A stretch of DNA of 64,000 nt from PFJX01 sp963713085 (lineage in GTDB: Bacteria; Pseudomonadota; Gammaproteobacteria; Burkholderiales; Thiobacillaceae). Of the stretch, positions 15,851-24,293 are shown one piece after another. Location of the stretch: positions 186,001 to 250,000 of the forward strand of contig CAVQKQ010000009.1 of the NCBI GenBank assembly GCA_963713085.1, read 5' to 3'. The notes beneath the pieces were generated by a model. It was not told where the DNA came from, made no database searches, and was given only the letters and a program-made list of their open reading frames with translations. Position 1 is the stretch's first letter. The number at the start of each line of letters is the position of its first letter. The translations under genes were made by a program, and so were the position numbers.

Positions 15851-17154
15851 AAATCCAAATCAAGAACGGCCGCGTCATCGACCCCGCATCAGGCCTGGAC
15901 GCAGTCCAGGACCTATATGTGGCCGCCGGCCACATCGCCGGCCTGGGCCGGGCCCCCGCCGATTTCCACGCCAACCAGGTGATCGACGCCACCGGGCTGA
16001 TCGTCTGCCCCGGCCTGGTGGACCTCTCAGTGCGCCTGCGGGAGCCGGGCCTGGAATATATGGCCACCCTGGAATCGGAGATGCACGCCGCCGCCGTGGG
16101 GGGCATCACCACCCTGGCCTGCCCGCCCGACACCGACCCGCCCCTGGACGAGCCGGGCCTGGTGAAGATGCTCAAGTTCCGCGCTAAGCACATGCCCGGC
16201 CCCAGGGTCTATCCGGTGGGTGCCCTCACCTGGAAACTGAAGGGGGAACGCCTGACCGAGATGGCGGAGCTCAGCGAGGCCGGCTGCATCGCCTTCAGCC
16301 AGGCCGACACCCCCATCGCCGACACCCAGGTGCTGCTGCGGGCACTGGAGTACGCCACCACCTTCGGCCTGCCGGTCTGGCTGCGCCCCCAGGATGCCCA
16401 TATCGGCCGCGACGGCGTGGCCCACGACGGGCTGGTGGCGGCCCGCCTGGGCCTGCCCCCCATCCCGGTACCGGCGGAGACCGTGGCCCTGTCCACCATC
16501 ATCCTGCTGATGCGGGAGACCGGTGCCAAGGTCCATATCGCCCGCCTGTCCAGCCGGGCCGGCGTGGACATGGTGCGGCGGGCCAAGCACGACGGCCTGC
16601 CCCTGACCTGCGACGTGAACATCCATCACATCCACCTATGCGAGATGGACACCGCCGACTTCAACTCCAATTGCCATCTGGTGCCGCCCCTGCGCAGCCA
16701 GCGCGACCGGGACGCCCTGCGCCACGCCCTGGCCGACGGCACCATCGACGCCATTTGCTCCGACCACGCCCCGGTGAACGAGGACGGCAAGGAACTGCCG
16801 TTCCAGGAGGCCGAACCGGGCGCCACCGGCGTGGAGCTGCTGCTCCCCCTCACCCTGAAATGGGCGCGGGAAACCGGGCTGCCCCTGAGCCGGGCCCTCG
16901 GCTACATCACCCATCATCCCGCCCGGGTCCTGGGCCTGGACGCCGGCCATATCGCCGTCGGCAAGCCCGCCGACCTGTGCCTGTTCGACCCGGAGGCCAA
17001 TTGGATCGTCAGCCCCTCCAACCTCACCAGCCTGGGCAAGAACAGCCCCTTCCTGGGCCTGGAGATGCAGGGGCGGGTGCAGTACACCCTGATCGACGGC
17101 CATCTGGATTACCGTCGCGACGGTCTGCGCGGCCACGGCCACAACCACGGCTAG
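15847..17154 (+). CDS. pyrX: Dihydroorotase-like subunit lacking the HxH zinc motif (PyrX/PyrC')
   Basis: A 435-aa amidohydrolase-fold protein of the type I dihydroorotase family. Where active enzymes have HxHxREPG this one reads DLSVRLREPG, so both metal-binding His are gone, and the usual MPNT becomes PPDT. Later motifs remain (DVNIHHIHLCEMD, ICSDHAPVNEDG). In Pseudomonas an inactive homologue (PyrX) is needed to assemble active PyrB; the ATGA overlap with pyrB fits that role. A functional dihydroorotase should lie elsewhere in the genome. Confidence 0.88.
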   Translation: MKIQIKNGRVIDPASGLDAVQDLYVAAGHIAGLGRAPADFHANQVIDATGLIVCPGLVDLSVRLREPGLEYMATLESEMHAAAVGGITTLACPPDTDPPLDEPGLVKMLKFRAKHMPGPRVYPVGALTWKLKGERLTEMAELSEAGCIAFSQADTPIADTQVLLRALEYATTFGLPVWLRPQDAHIGRDGVAHDGLVAARLGLPPIPVPAETVALSTIILLMRETGAKVHIARLSSRAGVDMVRRAKHDGLPLTCDVNIHHIHLCEMDTADFNSNCHLVPPLRSQRDRDALRHALADGTIDAICSDHAPVNEDGKELPFQEAEPGATGVELLLPLTLKWARETGLPLSRALGYITHHPARVLGLDAGHIAVGKPADLCLFDPEANWIVSPSNLTSLGKNSPFLGLEMQGRVQYTLIDGHLDYRRDGLRGHGHNHG

Positions 17155-17176
17155 GCAACAGGCCGGATCGAAACTG

Positions 17177-17947
17177 TCAGCGCAACAGTCGGCGCCGGGT
17201 CAGCCGCAGCGACGCGGCAAAGCCGGCGCCGCCGTAGGCCAGCAGGACCGCGACGTGCAGCGCCACCCCCTGGGGCAGCCGCCCAAGCACCAGAGGCCGG
17301 GCCATCTCGATGGCATGGGTCAGCGGCAGGGCCTGGGAGACGGCCGTGAGCCAGGGCGGCAGGGCGCTGGGTGGGTAGAACACGCCGCCCAGCAGCACCA
17401 TGGGGGTGATGGCCAGGGTGAAGTAGTAGAGGAAGAAATCGTAGTTGGGCGAGATGGCGTTGACCATCAGGCCCAGGCCGGCGAAGCAGAAGCCGGTGAG
17501 CACCACCACCGGCAGCAGCGCCAGCGACAGCCAGAAATCCGCCTGCAGCCCCAGCCCCCAGATCACCACCAGGATGGCGATGCCCGAGAGCAGGCTCTTG
17601 GAGGTGGCCCAGAGCAGTTCCCCCAGCAGAATGTCCGGCAAACCCAGGGGGGTGTTGAGGATGGCCTCCCAGGTCTTCTGCACATGCATACGCGAGAAGG
17701 CGGAATACAGGGTCTCGAAGGTGGCGCTGTTCATGACGCTGTAGCAGACGGTGCCGGCAGCCAGGAAGTTCAGGTAGGGCATGCCGTCCACCCTGGGCAT
17801 CAGCCCGCCCAGGCCGTAGCCCAGGCCCAGCATGTAGAACATCGGGTCGGCCAGGTTGCCCAGCAGGGACGGCGCCGCCAGCTTTTTCCAGACCAGGAAG
17901 TTGCGGCGCCAGACCGGGTACCAGTTCAAAGACACAGACACATTCAT
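17177..17947 (-). CDS. nodJ: ABC-2 type transporter permease, NodJ family
   Basis: About 256 aa from the ATG at 17945-17947 (MNVSVSLNWYPVWRRNFLVW); a longer start at 17983 also exists. Six hydrophobic segments, with the family motif YLNFLAAGTVCYSVMNSATFE and the late MVLLGGVFYPPSALP. It exports a lipid- or sugar-linked substrate together with a NodI ATPase. The matching ATPase gene ends at 23385 on the same strand, so the pair that is normally side by side is separated here by a 5.4-kb block of opposite-strand genes. NodJ in rhizobia exports Nod factors; in other bacteria the substrate is unknown. Confidence 0.88.
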   Translation of the reverse strand: MNVSVSLNWYPVWRRNFLVWKKLAAPSLLGNLADPMFYMLGLGYGLGGLMPRVDGMPYLNFLAAGTVCYSVMNSATFETLYSAFSRMHVQKTWEAILNTPLGLPDILLGELLWATSKSLLSGIAILVVIWGLGLQADFWLSLALLPVVVLTGFCFAGLGLMVNAISPNYDFFLYYFTLAITPMVLLGGVFYPPSALPPWLTAVSQALPLTHAIEMARPLVLGRLPQGVALHVAVLLAYGGAGFAASLRLTRRRLLR

Positions 17948-17982
17948 GGGTTTACTCGCTGCCCTAATCATTGGAACATCCA

Positions 17983-18020
17983 CACTCGAAGCTACCGTGA
18001 ATCACGCCCCTATTCGAGTG
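17983..18020. repeat. Inverted repeat at the left edge of the inserted block
   Basis: CACTCGAA at 17983-17990 and TTCGAGTG at 18013-18020, 22 bases apart, in the 98-base divergent gap between nodJ and the first island gene. Flanking bases extend the match with a 2-base bulge. It may be an operator for the plus-strand operon or mark the insertion boundary. Confidence 0.5.
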
Positions 18021-18045
18021 GATCAACCGCGCATTTAACACAATC

Positions 18046-18771
18046 ATGAGCATCACCTACGATTTCCGCATAGATGCATGGAGGCCCGAGACGCTTCCAA
18101 TGGCCAGGCTCGCCGAGTATCTGGCGAAGCTGGCCATGCTGTTCGGAAATAAGGAACACATCCATTTCATGAAGGTGCGAAAAGGAAGTGCCATCCAGGA
18201 GATTGTGGTGGATGCGCCGGCCGTGCCTGACGTAACGGAGCGGCTGCGGATCGCAGATAGCTTGGATGCCCCGGATGACATTGTCCGCGCCAACAGGGAA
18301 ATCAACCGCATGTTGCGGGAAGACAATGCCATCGGTGCGCTTAAGCTCAAGGGTGGTGCCAAGATCCTGGATTTCCCCGGGCGAAAAACGCCGCTTGCGG
18401 AAGAAGCCATCGTGTACGAGTTGGGCGAACTGGATGGCGTCGTGATCAAGATCGGCGGTAAGGATGACACTGTCCCGGTTTTGCTTGAAGGCGAGAATTG
18501 CGTCTATTTCCACTGCAACACTGCCAGGGATGTGGCGCGAAAGCTCGCCAGCCACCTTTTTGGCCAACCGGTTAGGGTTACCGGCCGGGGCAAATGGCGG
18601 CGTACCCCGGAAGGCGCCTGGGAACTGGATAACTTCGACATAAAGAGCTTCGAAGTTCTGGACGAAATGCCTCTGGAAGAAGCCGTCGCTGCACTGCGCG
18701 CCATCGAGGGCAGCGATTGGAACACCATGGATGATCCCCAAGCCGAATTCAAGCGCCTGCGGGGAGAATGA
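18046..18771 (+). CDS. Unrecognised 241-aa protein, partner of PIN-domain gene
   Basis: I do not recognise this family. It is acidic to neutral, soluble, with no signal or membrane segment. The N-terminal 60 residues contain a helix LARLAEYLAKLAMLFGN-like stretch and FMKVRKGSAIQEIVVD. The middle has a charged helix (REINRMLREDNAIGAL). The C-terminal third (VRVTGRGKWRRTPEGAWEL to FEVL) looks like beta strands of an SH3- or OB-like barrel, which would fit nucleic-acid binding; this is inference. Only four bases separate it from the PIN gene, so it is an antitoxin or cofactor candidate. Confidence 0.7.
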   Translation: MSITYDFRIDAWRPETLPMARLAEYLAKLAMLFGNKEHIHFMKVRKGSAIQEIVVDAPAVPDVTERLRIADSLDAPDDIVRANREINRMLREDNAIGALKLKGGAKILDFPGRKTPLAEEAIVYELGELDGVVIKIGGKDDTVPVLLEGENCVYFHCNTARDVARKLASHLFGQPVRVTGRGKWRRTPEGAWELDNFDIKSFEVLDEMPLEEAVAALRAIEGSDWNTMDDPQAEFKRLRGE

Positions 18772-18775
18772 ATAG

Positions 18776-19267
18776 ATGGTTGTTTTCGACGCCACCGTCC
18801 TCATCGACTTGTTCAACCCCCGTCTCAATCCCGACCGCAAAGCCAAACTCGATCACCTGCTCGCCGAACTGCAACGCAAGAAAACCAAGATCGTCATCCC
18901 CACTCCAGCTTTGGCAGAATTTCTGGCGCGCGCCGGAAAAGCTCGCGATGCCTACCATGAGCAGTTATCCAGCCAAAGCTCATTCAGGATTGGCAGTTTC
19001 GATAACCGCGCGGCTTTGGAATGCGCCCTGTTGCTGGATGCCGCCCTGAGCAGCGGCGATAAACGTTCCCACACAAAGACCTGGGCAAAAGCCAAGTTCG
19101 ACTGGCAGATCATCGCAATCGCGCGGGTTGCCAACGCTCATATGCTCTATTCAGAAGACTCCGATCTCGCGCGTATAGGCGCAAGGCATGGCATAGCCGT
19201 GATCAGGACAGACGACTTGCCGCTACCCGCTTCGGCTCGACAAGCCAAGCTGGACCTACCCGAATAA
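18776..19267 (+). CDS. PIN-domain ribonuclease-like protein
   Basis: 163 aa with a PIN fold: the first acidic residue in VVFDATVLIDLFNP (Asp5/Asp11), a central Glu in TPALAEFLARAG, then KFDWQIIAIARVANAHMLYSEDSDLARIG with the late Asp residues, as in VapC-like metal-dependent RNases. An insert of about 25 residues before KFDW makes it longer than typical VapC (about 130 aa). It lies four bases after the 241-aa gene and 12 bases before the restriction-modification gene, suggesting one operon. A toxin or defence effector role is inferred from the domain and position. Confidence 0.8.
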   Translation: MVVFDATVLIDLFNPRLNPDRKAKLDHLLAELQRKKTKIVIPTPALAEFLARAGKARDAYHEQLSSQSSFRIGSFDNRAALECALLLDAALSSGDKRSHTKTWAKAKFDWQIIAIARVANAHMLYSEDSDLARIGARHGIAVIRTDDLPLPASARQAKLDLPE

Positions 19268-19279
19268 GCCCCGTTCCCT

Positions 19280-22200
19280 GTGCAAGGCCAACTATTTTCC
19301 AGCGATTTCCTGCTGCGCGGCATTAAGGAGACGGATGCTTGGCGCGGGCTGACCGAAGGTGCCCTGGACGCTTTCATTGACCAACTCCACGCGCATTACG
19401 CCCCCTTCAAGGCCAACTCCATCCTCAATGAAGCGCAGACGGAGGATGAGCTGATCGAGCCGGTGATCGACCTGCTCGGCTGGAATGACGCCTGGATATC
19501 CCAGGTCAACCTCTCCGAAACCGGGCGCGAGGATGTACCGGATTTCCTATTGTTCGCGGAACCCGCCGCCAAGGACCGTGCGTTGTCCGAGAAAACGGAC
19601 GATGCCCGCGCCCGGCATGGCGTGGCCTTGCTGGAAGCCAAGCGCTGGCTTCGCCAGCTCGACCGTGGAGAGGAAGCAATCCAAGCGGGCAACCGCAAGC
19701 GCCGCGACTTCGGTGCGCCGTCTTCCCAGATGTTGCGTTACCTCTCGCGCGCCGATGTCATGAGCGACCGCGCGGTGAAGTGGGGCATCCTCACCAATGG
19801 CGCGACCTGGCGGCTGTATTGGCAGGATGCCCGTTCCCGCGCCGAGGATTTCTTCGAAATCGACCTGGCCGGATTGCTCGGCGTGCCGGGCGTAAAACCG
19901 GAACTCGACAACTATGAAACCCGCCACGGCCTCAAGCTGTTCTGGCTGCTGTTCGGGCGCAAGGCTTTCAATCCGCAGGACTGGGATAGTCAGCGCCGAA
20001 GCTTCCATGCCATCGCCCTCGCGGAAGCCCGTCTGTATGAGGAGACGGTTTCCGACCAACTGGGCAACCGTGTTTTCACGGAGGTTTTTCCCAGCCTGTG
20101 CGTAGCCCTGGCGTCGGGTGACACCGAGGCGGAAAAGGCATCGGACGGCCACTACAGCCAGGCCTATCTCGCGCAATTGCGCGAAGCCGCCCTGGTGCTG
20201 CTCTATCGCCTGCTGTTCCTCTTCTACGCCGAGGATCGCCGGCTCCTGCCGGTAATGGATGCGCGTTATTCCGCCTACAGCCTGTCGGAACTGCGCGATG
20301 TCATCGCCCAGGCGCGCGATGGCGGCAAGGTGCTCTCCGAACGGTCCACCCGCTACTGGGACATCCTTAATGATTTGTTCCGGCTCATTTCCGACGGCGA
20401 CGATGCCGTCGGCATGCCGGCATACAACGGCGGCCTGTTCGAGCCCGCGCGGGTCCCCATCCTGGCGCGCGCCCGAGTGGCGGATGCGCAGCTCGCCCCG
20501 GTCATCGACGCGCTCTCGCGCCGGGTGGAAGACGTGCTCAAGGGGCGAATCAACTACCGGGATCTGTCAGTCGCCCACCTGGGCGGCCTCTACGAACGCC
20601 TGCTGGAGTACCGACTGGAACAGGCTGGCGGCACGCTCCGGGTCGTCAAGGCCGGCTTTGCCCGCAAAGGCTCCGGCAGCTATTACACCCATGACGCCTT
20701 GGTACGGCTGGTGATCGACGAGAGCATCGGACGCCTCACGGAGGAACGCCAACAGGTCTTCGACCAACTGCTGGCCGGCTTCAGCCGCAAGCACCAGCTC
20801 AAACCCTATGAATGGGACGCCCTGGAAGCCGCCGATCCGGCCAGCCAGTTCCTCGCGCTGAAAATCTGTGATCCGGCCATGGGCAGTGGCCACTTCCTGG
20901 TCGCCCTGGTGGACTGGCTGGCCGACCGCATTCTGGAGGTCGCCCAGGACAGCGCCGAGAAGATCAACGCACACGGTTTCGCCGCCCACCTGGTGGAAGC
21001 CGGCCGGCCCTGGACTTCCCCCATCGTCGCGCGCGTGGCCGACATCCGCCGCCGCATCCTCAAGGCCGCCCGCGAACACGGCTGGACGGTGGAAGAACGG
21101 CAACTGGACGACCGCCACATCGTGCGCCGCATGATTCTCAAGCGCGCCGTGTTCGGCGTGGACAAGAACGTCATGGCGGTGGAACTGGCCAAGGTGGCGC
21201 TTTGGCTGCACACCTTCACCGTCGGCGCGCCTCTGTCCTTTCTCGACCACCATCTGCGTTGCGGCGATTCCCTGTTCGGCGGGCGGGTGCGTCAGGTCCG
21301 CGAAGAACTCGCCAAACTGGCCGGCGGACTCTTGCAGCAGGATGACCTGCGCCGGGTGGACGCCGCGCGCATGACCATGGACAGCATTGGCAACCTCACC
21401 GACATCGACATCGCCGAAGCCCACCACTCCAAGGCGCTGATGGATCAGGTCAACGACGGCCTGCGCCCCCTGTGGCACACCCTCGACTTCCTCCAGGCCA
21501 AACGCTGGGCGGGCAAGGCCGAAGCCGCCGACTACCAGGAAGCCTGGGTCGGCCTGCTCAACCAGGAATACGGCGAGAACCTGCTGGAATCCATCGACCT
21601 GCTGGGCAAGCCCACCATCAAACTGTTCAACGAACGCCAGCGCAAGGCCCATGCCGTGGTTCAGCGCGCCCTCAAGCGGGCCGCCTGGGAACATTTCCTG
21701 CATTGGGAACTGGCCTTCCCCACCGTGTGGAAGGAAGGCCAGGGCGGTTTCGACGCGATCATCGGCAACCCGCCCTGGGACCGCATCAAGCTGCAGGAAG
21801 TGGAATGGTTCGCCGAGCGCCAACCGGAGATCGCCCGGCAGGCCCGGGCCGCCGACCGCAAGGCGTTGATCGTCAAGGAAAAGAAAAGCAATACCCCGCT
21901 CTGGCGCGAATACCTCGCCGCCAGCGCGGCGGCGGAAACGGCGGCCCAGGTGGCGCGCGGTTGCGGCGATTATCCCTTGCTCTCCGGCGGCGACATCAAT
22001 CTCTACAGCCTGTTCGTGGAACGCGCGCAAGACCTGGTGCGGCCGGAAGGCATTGTCGGCCTGCTCACCCCCTCCGGCATCGCGGCGGATAAGGGCGCGT
22101 CGGCATTCTTCCGCACCCTGACTACGCCGGAAGACGGCGTAGCACGCCTGGCCGCGCTCTATGACTTCGAGAACAAGAAAGTCTTTTTCCCGGACATCCA

Positions 22201-23416
22201 TGCCAGCTTTAAATTCTGCGCCCTGATCTTCGGCGGCCCGGCGCGCCGCTTCGCGCAAAGCCATTGTGCCTTCTACCTGCATGACGTGGCGGAGCTGGCC
22301 GACCCGGAACGCGCGCTGACACTCAGCGGTGAAGATTTCGCCCTGGTCAACCCCAACACTTTTGCCGCACCCATCTTTCGCACCCGCCGCGATGCCGAGA
22401 TCACTATGCGGATCTACCGGAAGCATCCGGTGCTGGTAAACCGTTCGCATGGCGAGGAGCAATGGTCTTGGCCGGTGCGCTATGTCCGCATGTTAGATAT
22501 GACCAACGACTCCGGCCTGTTTCTTACCCGGATTGAGTTGGAAAAGCAGGGCTTCAAACTTTCGGCACTAAATCGCTGGATGAAGGACGGCGAGGAGGCC
22601 GTGCAGCTTTACGAAGGCAAGATGGTGCAGATGTATGACCATCGCGCCGCCGACGTGGTAGTCAACGCAGCCAACCTGCACCGCGCGGCACAACAGGAAA
22701 AGATTCAGGATGCGGTAAAGGAACAGCCAGACCGCTATCCGGTACCGCAGTATTGGGTGCGGCGCGACGCTATTGATAGTTACGAATTGCCATTAGCCGT
22801 GTTGGCATTCAAGGATGTCACCGCACCGACCAATGTCCGCACCATGATCGCGGCACTGGTGCCGGCAACCGCTTTCGGCAACACCTTGCCGATTCTGGTC
22901 CTTCCGCCTGGAGATGCCGCTCTGCTGCTCGCCAACCTGAACAGCTTCACTTTCGATTTCCTCGCGCGTCAGAAAGTGCAGGGGCAACACCTCAACTGGT
23001 ACATCCTCGAACAGCTCCCGGTCATCGCGCCCGCCGCTTTCGAGCAAACCCTCGGCGGCATGAAGATCGCCGACTTCATTCGCGCCGAAGTCCTGGCCCT
23101 GTCCTACACCGCCCACGACCTGGCCCCCTTCGCCCGCGACCTGGGTTACGTGGATGCCGACGGCCAGGTCAAACCGCCCTTCAAATGGAACCCGGAAGAC
23201 CGTGATCACCGCATGGCCCGCCTGGATGCGCTGCTCATGCACCTCTATGGCCTGGATGCGGCGGATGCCGGGTACATCCTCTCCACCTTCCACATCGTGC
23301 GCGAGCAGGACATGAAGGCCCATGGCCACTTCCGCACCCGCGACCTGATACTGGGCTACCTCGCCCAGATTGAAGCGGGCAAATTCAATCCCGCAGATCC
23401 CGCCCCGTCAGCTTGA
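19280..23416 (+). CDS. Single-chain restriction-modification protein (type IIG/Eco57I-like methylase with N-terminal nuclease)
   Basis: A 1378-aa protein from a GTG at 19280. N-terminal PD-(D/E)xK nuclease-like region: Glu57/Glu60 in EDELIEPVIDLLGW, Asp88 in VPDFLLF, and Glu119-Ala-Lys121 in VALLEAKRW. Adenine methylase core: SAM motif I ICDPAMGSGHFLVAL near residue 530 and catalytic NPPW near residue 830, followed by a target-recognition-like C-terminal half (LNWYILEQLPVIAP). One chain could both cut and modify DNA. BREX PglX proteins share the methylase but lack this N-terminal nuclease, and no other BREX genes are near. It overlaps the 3' end of convergent nodI by 32 bases. Confidence 0.88.
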   Translation: MQGQLFSSDFLLRGIKETDAWRGLTEGALDAFIDQLHAHYAPFKANSILNEAQTEDELIEPVIDLLGWNDAWISQVNLSETGREDVPDFLLFAEPAAKDRALSEKTDDARARHGVALLEAKRWLRQLDRGEEAIQAGNRKRRDFGAPSSQMLRYLSRADVMSDRAVKWGILTNGATWRLYWQDARSRAEDFFEIDLAGLLGVPGVKPELDNYETRHGLKLFWLLFGRKAFNPQDWDSQRRSFHAIALAEARLYEETVSDQLGNRVFTEVFPSLCVALASGDTEAEKASDGHYSQAYLAQLREAALVLLYRLLFLFYAEDRRLLPVMDARYSAYSLSELRDVIAQARDGGKVLSERSTRYWDILNDLFRLISDGDDAVGMPAYNGGLFEPARVPILARARVADAQLAPVIDALSRRVEDVLKGRINYRDLSVAHLGGLYERLLEYRLEQAGGTLRVVKAGFARKGSGSYYTHDALVRLVIDESIGRLTEERQQVFDQLLAGFSRKHQLKPYEWDALEAADPASQFLALKICDPAMGSGHFLVALVDWLADRILEVAQDSAEKINAHGFAAHLVEAGRPWTSPIVARVADIRRRILKAAREHGWTVEERQLDDRHIVRRMILKRAVFGVDKNVMAVELAKVALWLHTFTVGAPLSFLDHHLRCGDSLFGGRVRQVREELAKLAGGLLQQDDLRRVDAARMTMDSIGNLTDIDIAEAHHSKALMDQVNDGLRPLWHTLDFLQAKRWAGKAEAADYQEAWVGLLNQEYGENLLESIDLLGKPTIKLFNERQRKAHAVVQRALKRAAWEHFLHWELAFPTVWKEGQGGFDAIIGNPPWDRIKLQEVEWFAERQPEIARQARAADRKALIVKEKKSNTPLWREYLAASAAAETAAQVARGCGDYPLLSGGDINLYSLFVERAQDLVRPEGIVGLLTPSGIAADKGASAFFRTLTTPEDGVARLAALYDFENKKVFFPDIHASFKFCALIFGGPARRFAQSHCAFYLHDVAELADPERALTLSGEDFALVNPNTFAAPIFRTRRDAEITMRIYRKHPVLVNRSHGEEQWSWPVRYVRMLDMTNDSGLFLTRIELEKQGFKLSALNRWMKDGEEAVQLYEGKMVQMYDHRAADVVVNAANLHRAAQQEKIQDAVKEQPDRYPVPQYWVRRDAIDSYELPLAVLAFKDVTAPTNVRTMIAALVPATAFGNTLPILVLPPGDAALLLANLNSFTFDFLARQKVQGQHLNWYILEQLPVIAPAAFEQTLGGMKIADFIRAEVLALSYTAHDLAPFARDLGYVDADGQVKPPFKWNPEDRDHRMARLDALLMHLYGLDAADAGYILSTFHIVREQDMKAHGHFRTRDLILGYLAQIEAGKFNPADPAPSA

Positions 23417-24293
23417 GGAAAACGTCCTCCAGGTTGGCGGGGCGGTGCAGGTAGCGCAGTGACGGGTTGGCCTCCAGGTCCGCCACCACCTTTTCCGGCG
23501 CGTCGGTGTAGCAGAACAGGGTTTCGCCGGCCTGCTCGCAGCGCCGGCACAGGCGGGAGGCGCAGGCCTGCCAGTCCGCCAGGCCGTCGCCGTAGACCTC
23601 CACCACGTGGGGCTCGATGTGGGCGGCGATCAGGTCCCGGGGCGAGCCCTGGACCATGACCCGGCCGTCGTCCATGACGCTGATGACGTCGCACAGGCGT
23701 TCCGCCTCGTCCATGAAATGGGTGGTGAGGAGCAGGGTCTTGCCCTGGCCGATGAGACGCCGCAGCCCCCGCCATATCAGGTGCCGGGCCTGGGGGTCCA
23801 GGCCGGTGGTGGGCTCGTCCAGGATCACAAGTTCCGGGTCGTTGACCAGTGCCCGGGCCAGGGTCAGGCGCCGCTTCATACCACCCGACAGGGTGTTGAT
23901 GGGGGCATCGGCCTTGCCGGCCAGGCCGGCGAACTCCAGCAGGTCCGGGATGCGCGCCTCGATCTCCGGTCCCTTCATGGCGAAGTAGCGGCCGTAGGTG
24001 TGCAGGTTTTCCCGAACCGTGAAGTCCGGGTCCAGGCTGTCGCTCTGGGGCACCACGCCGACCCGGCGCCGGGCGGCCCTGGCCTCGGCGGGCATGGGAT
24101 GGCCGAGCATGCTGATCTCCCCGGCGTCCGCGCCGATCAGGCCCAGGGCCAGGCGCAGGGTGGTGGTCTTGCCGGCGCCGTTGGGGCCCAGCAGGCCGTG
24201 GCAGCGACCCGGCTCCAGGGTCAGGTCCAGGCGGTCCACCACGGCCTTGCCGCCGTAATACTTGGTCAGGCCGCTCAGGCGGAGGGGCGGCAT
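23385..24293 (-). CDS. nodI: ABC transporter ATPase, NodI family
   Basis: 302 aa with Walker A GLLGPNGAGKTTTLRL, Q-loop region VVPQSDSLDPDFTV, signature LSGGMKRRLTLARAL and Walker B LVILDEPTTGLDP, then the NodI-type C-terminus ending LEDVFLKLTGRDL. It powers export through a NodJ-type permease; the only candidate here is the gene at 17177-17947, 5.4 kb downstream on the same strand beyond the inserted block. Its start overlaps the end of the hydrolase gene by 19 bases. Confidence 0.92.
   Translation of the reverse strand: MPPLRLSGLTKYYGGKAVVDRLDLTLEPGRCHGLLGPNGAGKTTTLRLALGLIGADAGEISMLGHPMPAEARAARRRVGVVPQSDSLDPDFTVRENLHTYGRYFAMKGPEIEARIPDLLEFAGLAGKADAPINTLSGGMKRRLTLARALVNDPELVILDEPTTGLDPQARHLIWRGLRRLIGQGKTLLLTTHFMDEAERLCDVISVMDDGRVMVQGSPRDLIAAHIEPHVVEVYGDGLADWQACASRLCRRCEQAGETLFCYTDAPEKVVADLEANPSLRYLHRPANLEDVFLKLTGRDLRD

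Noticed and set aside
20567..22462. 631-codon minus-strand open frame opposite the methylase gene
   Set aside because: No recognisable motif; the plus strand carries clear ICDPAMGSG and NPPW methylase motifs, so this is an antisense shadow.
19280..23416. BREX system
   Set aside because: The methylase is PglX-like in the core but has an N-terminal nuclease pattern, and no BrxA, BrxB, BrxC, BrxL or PglZ gene is near.
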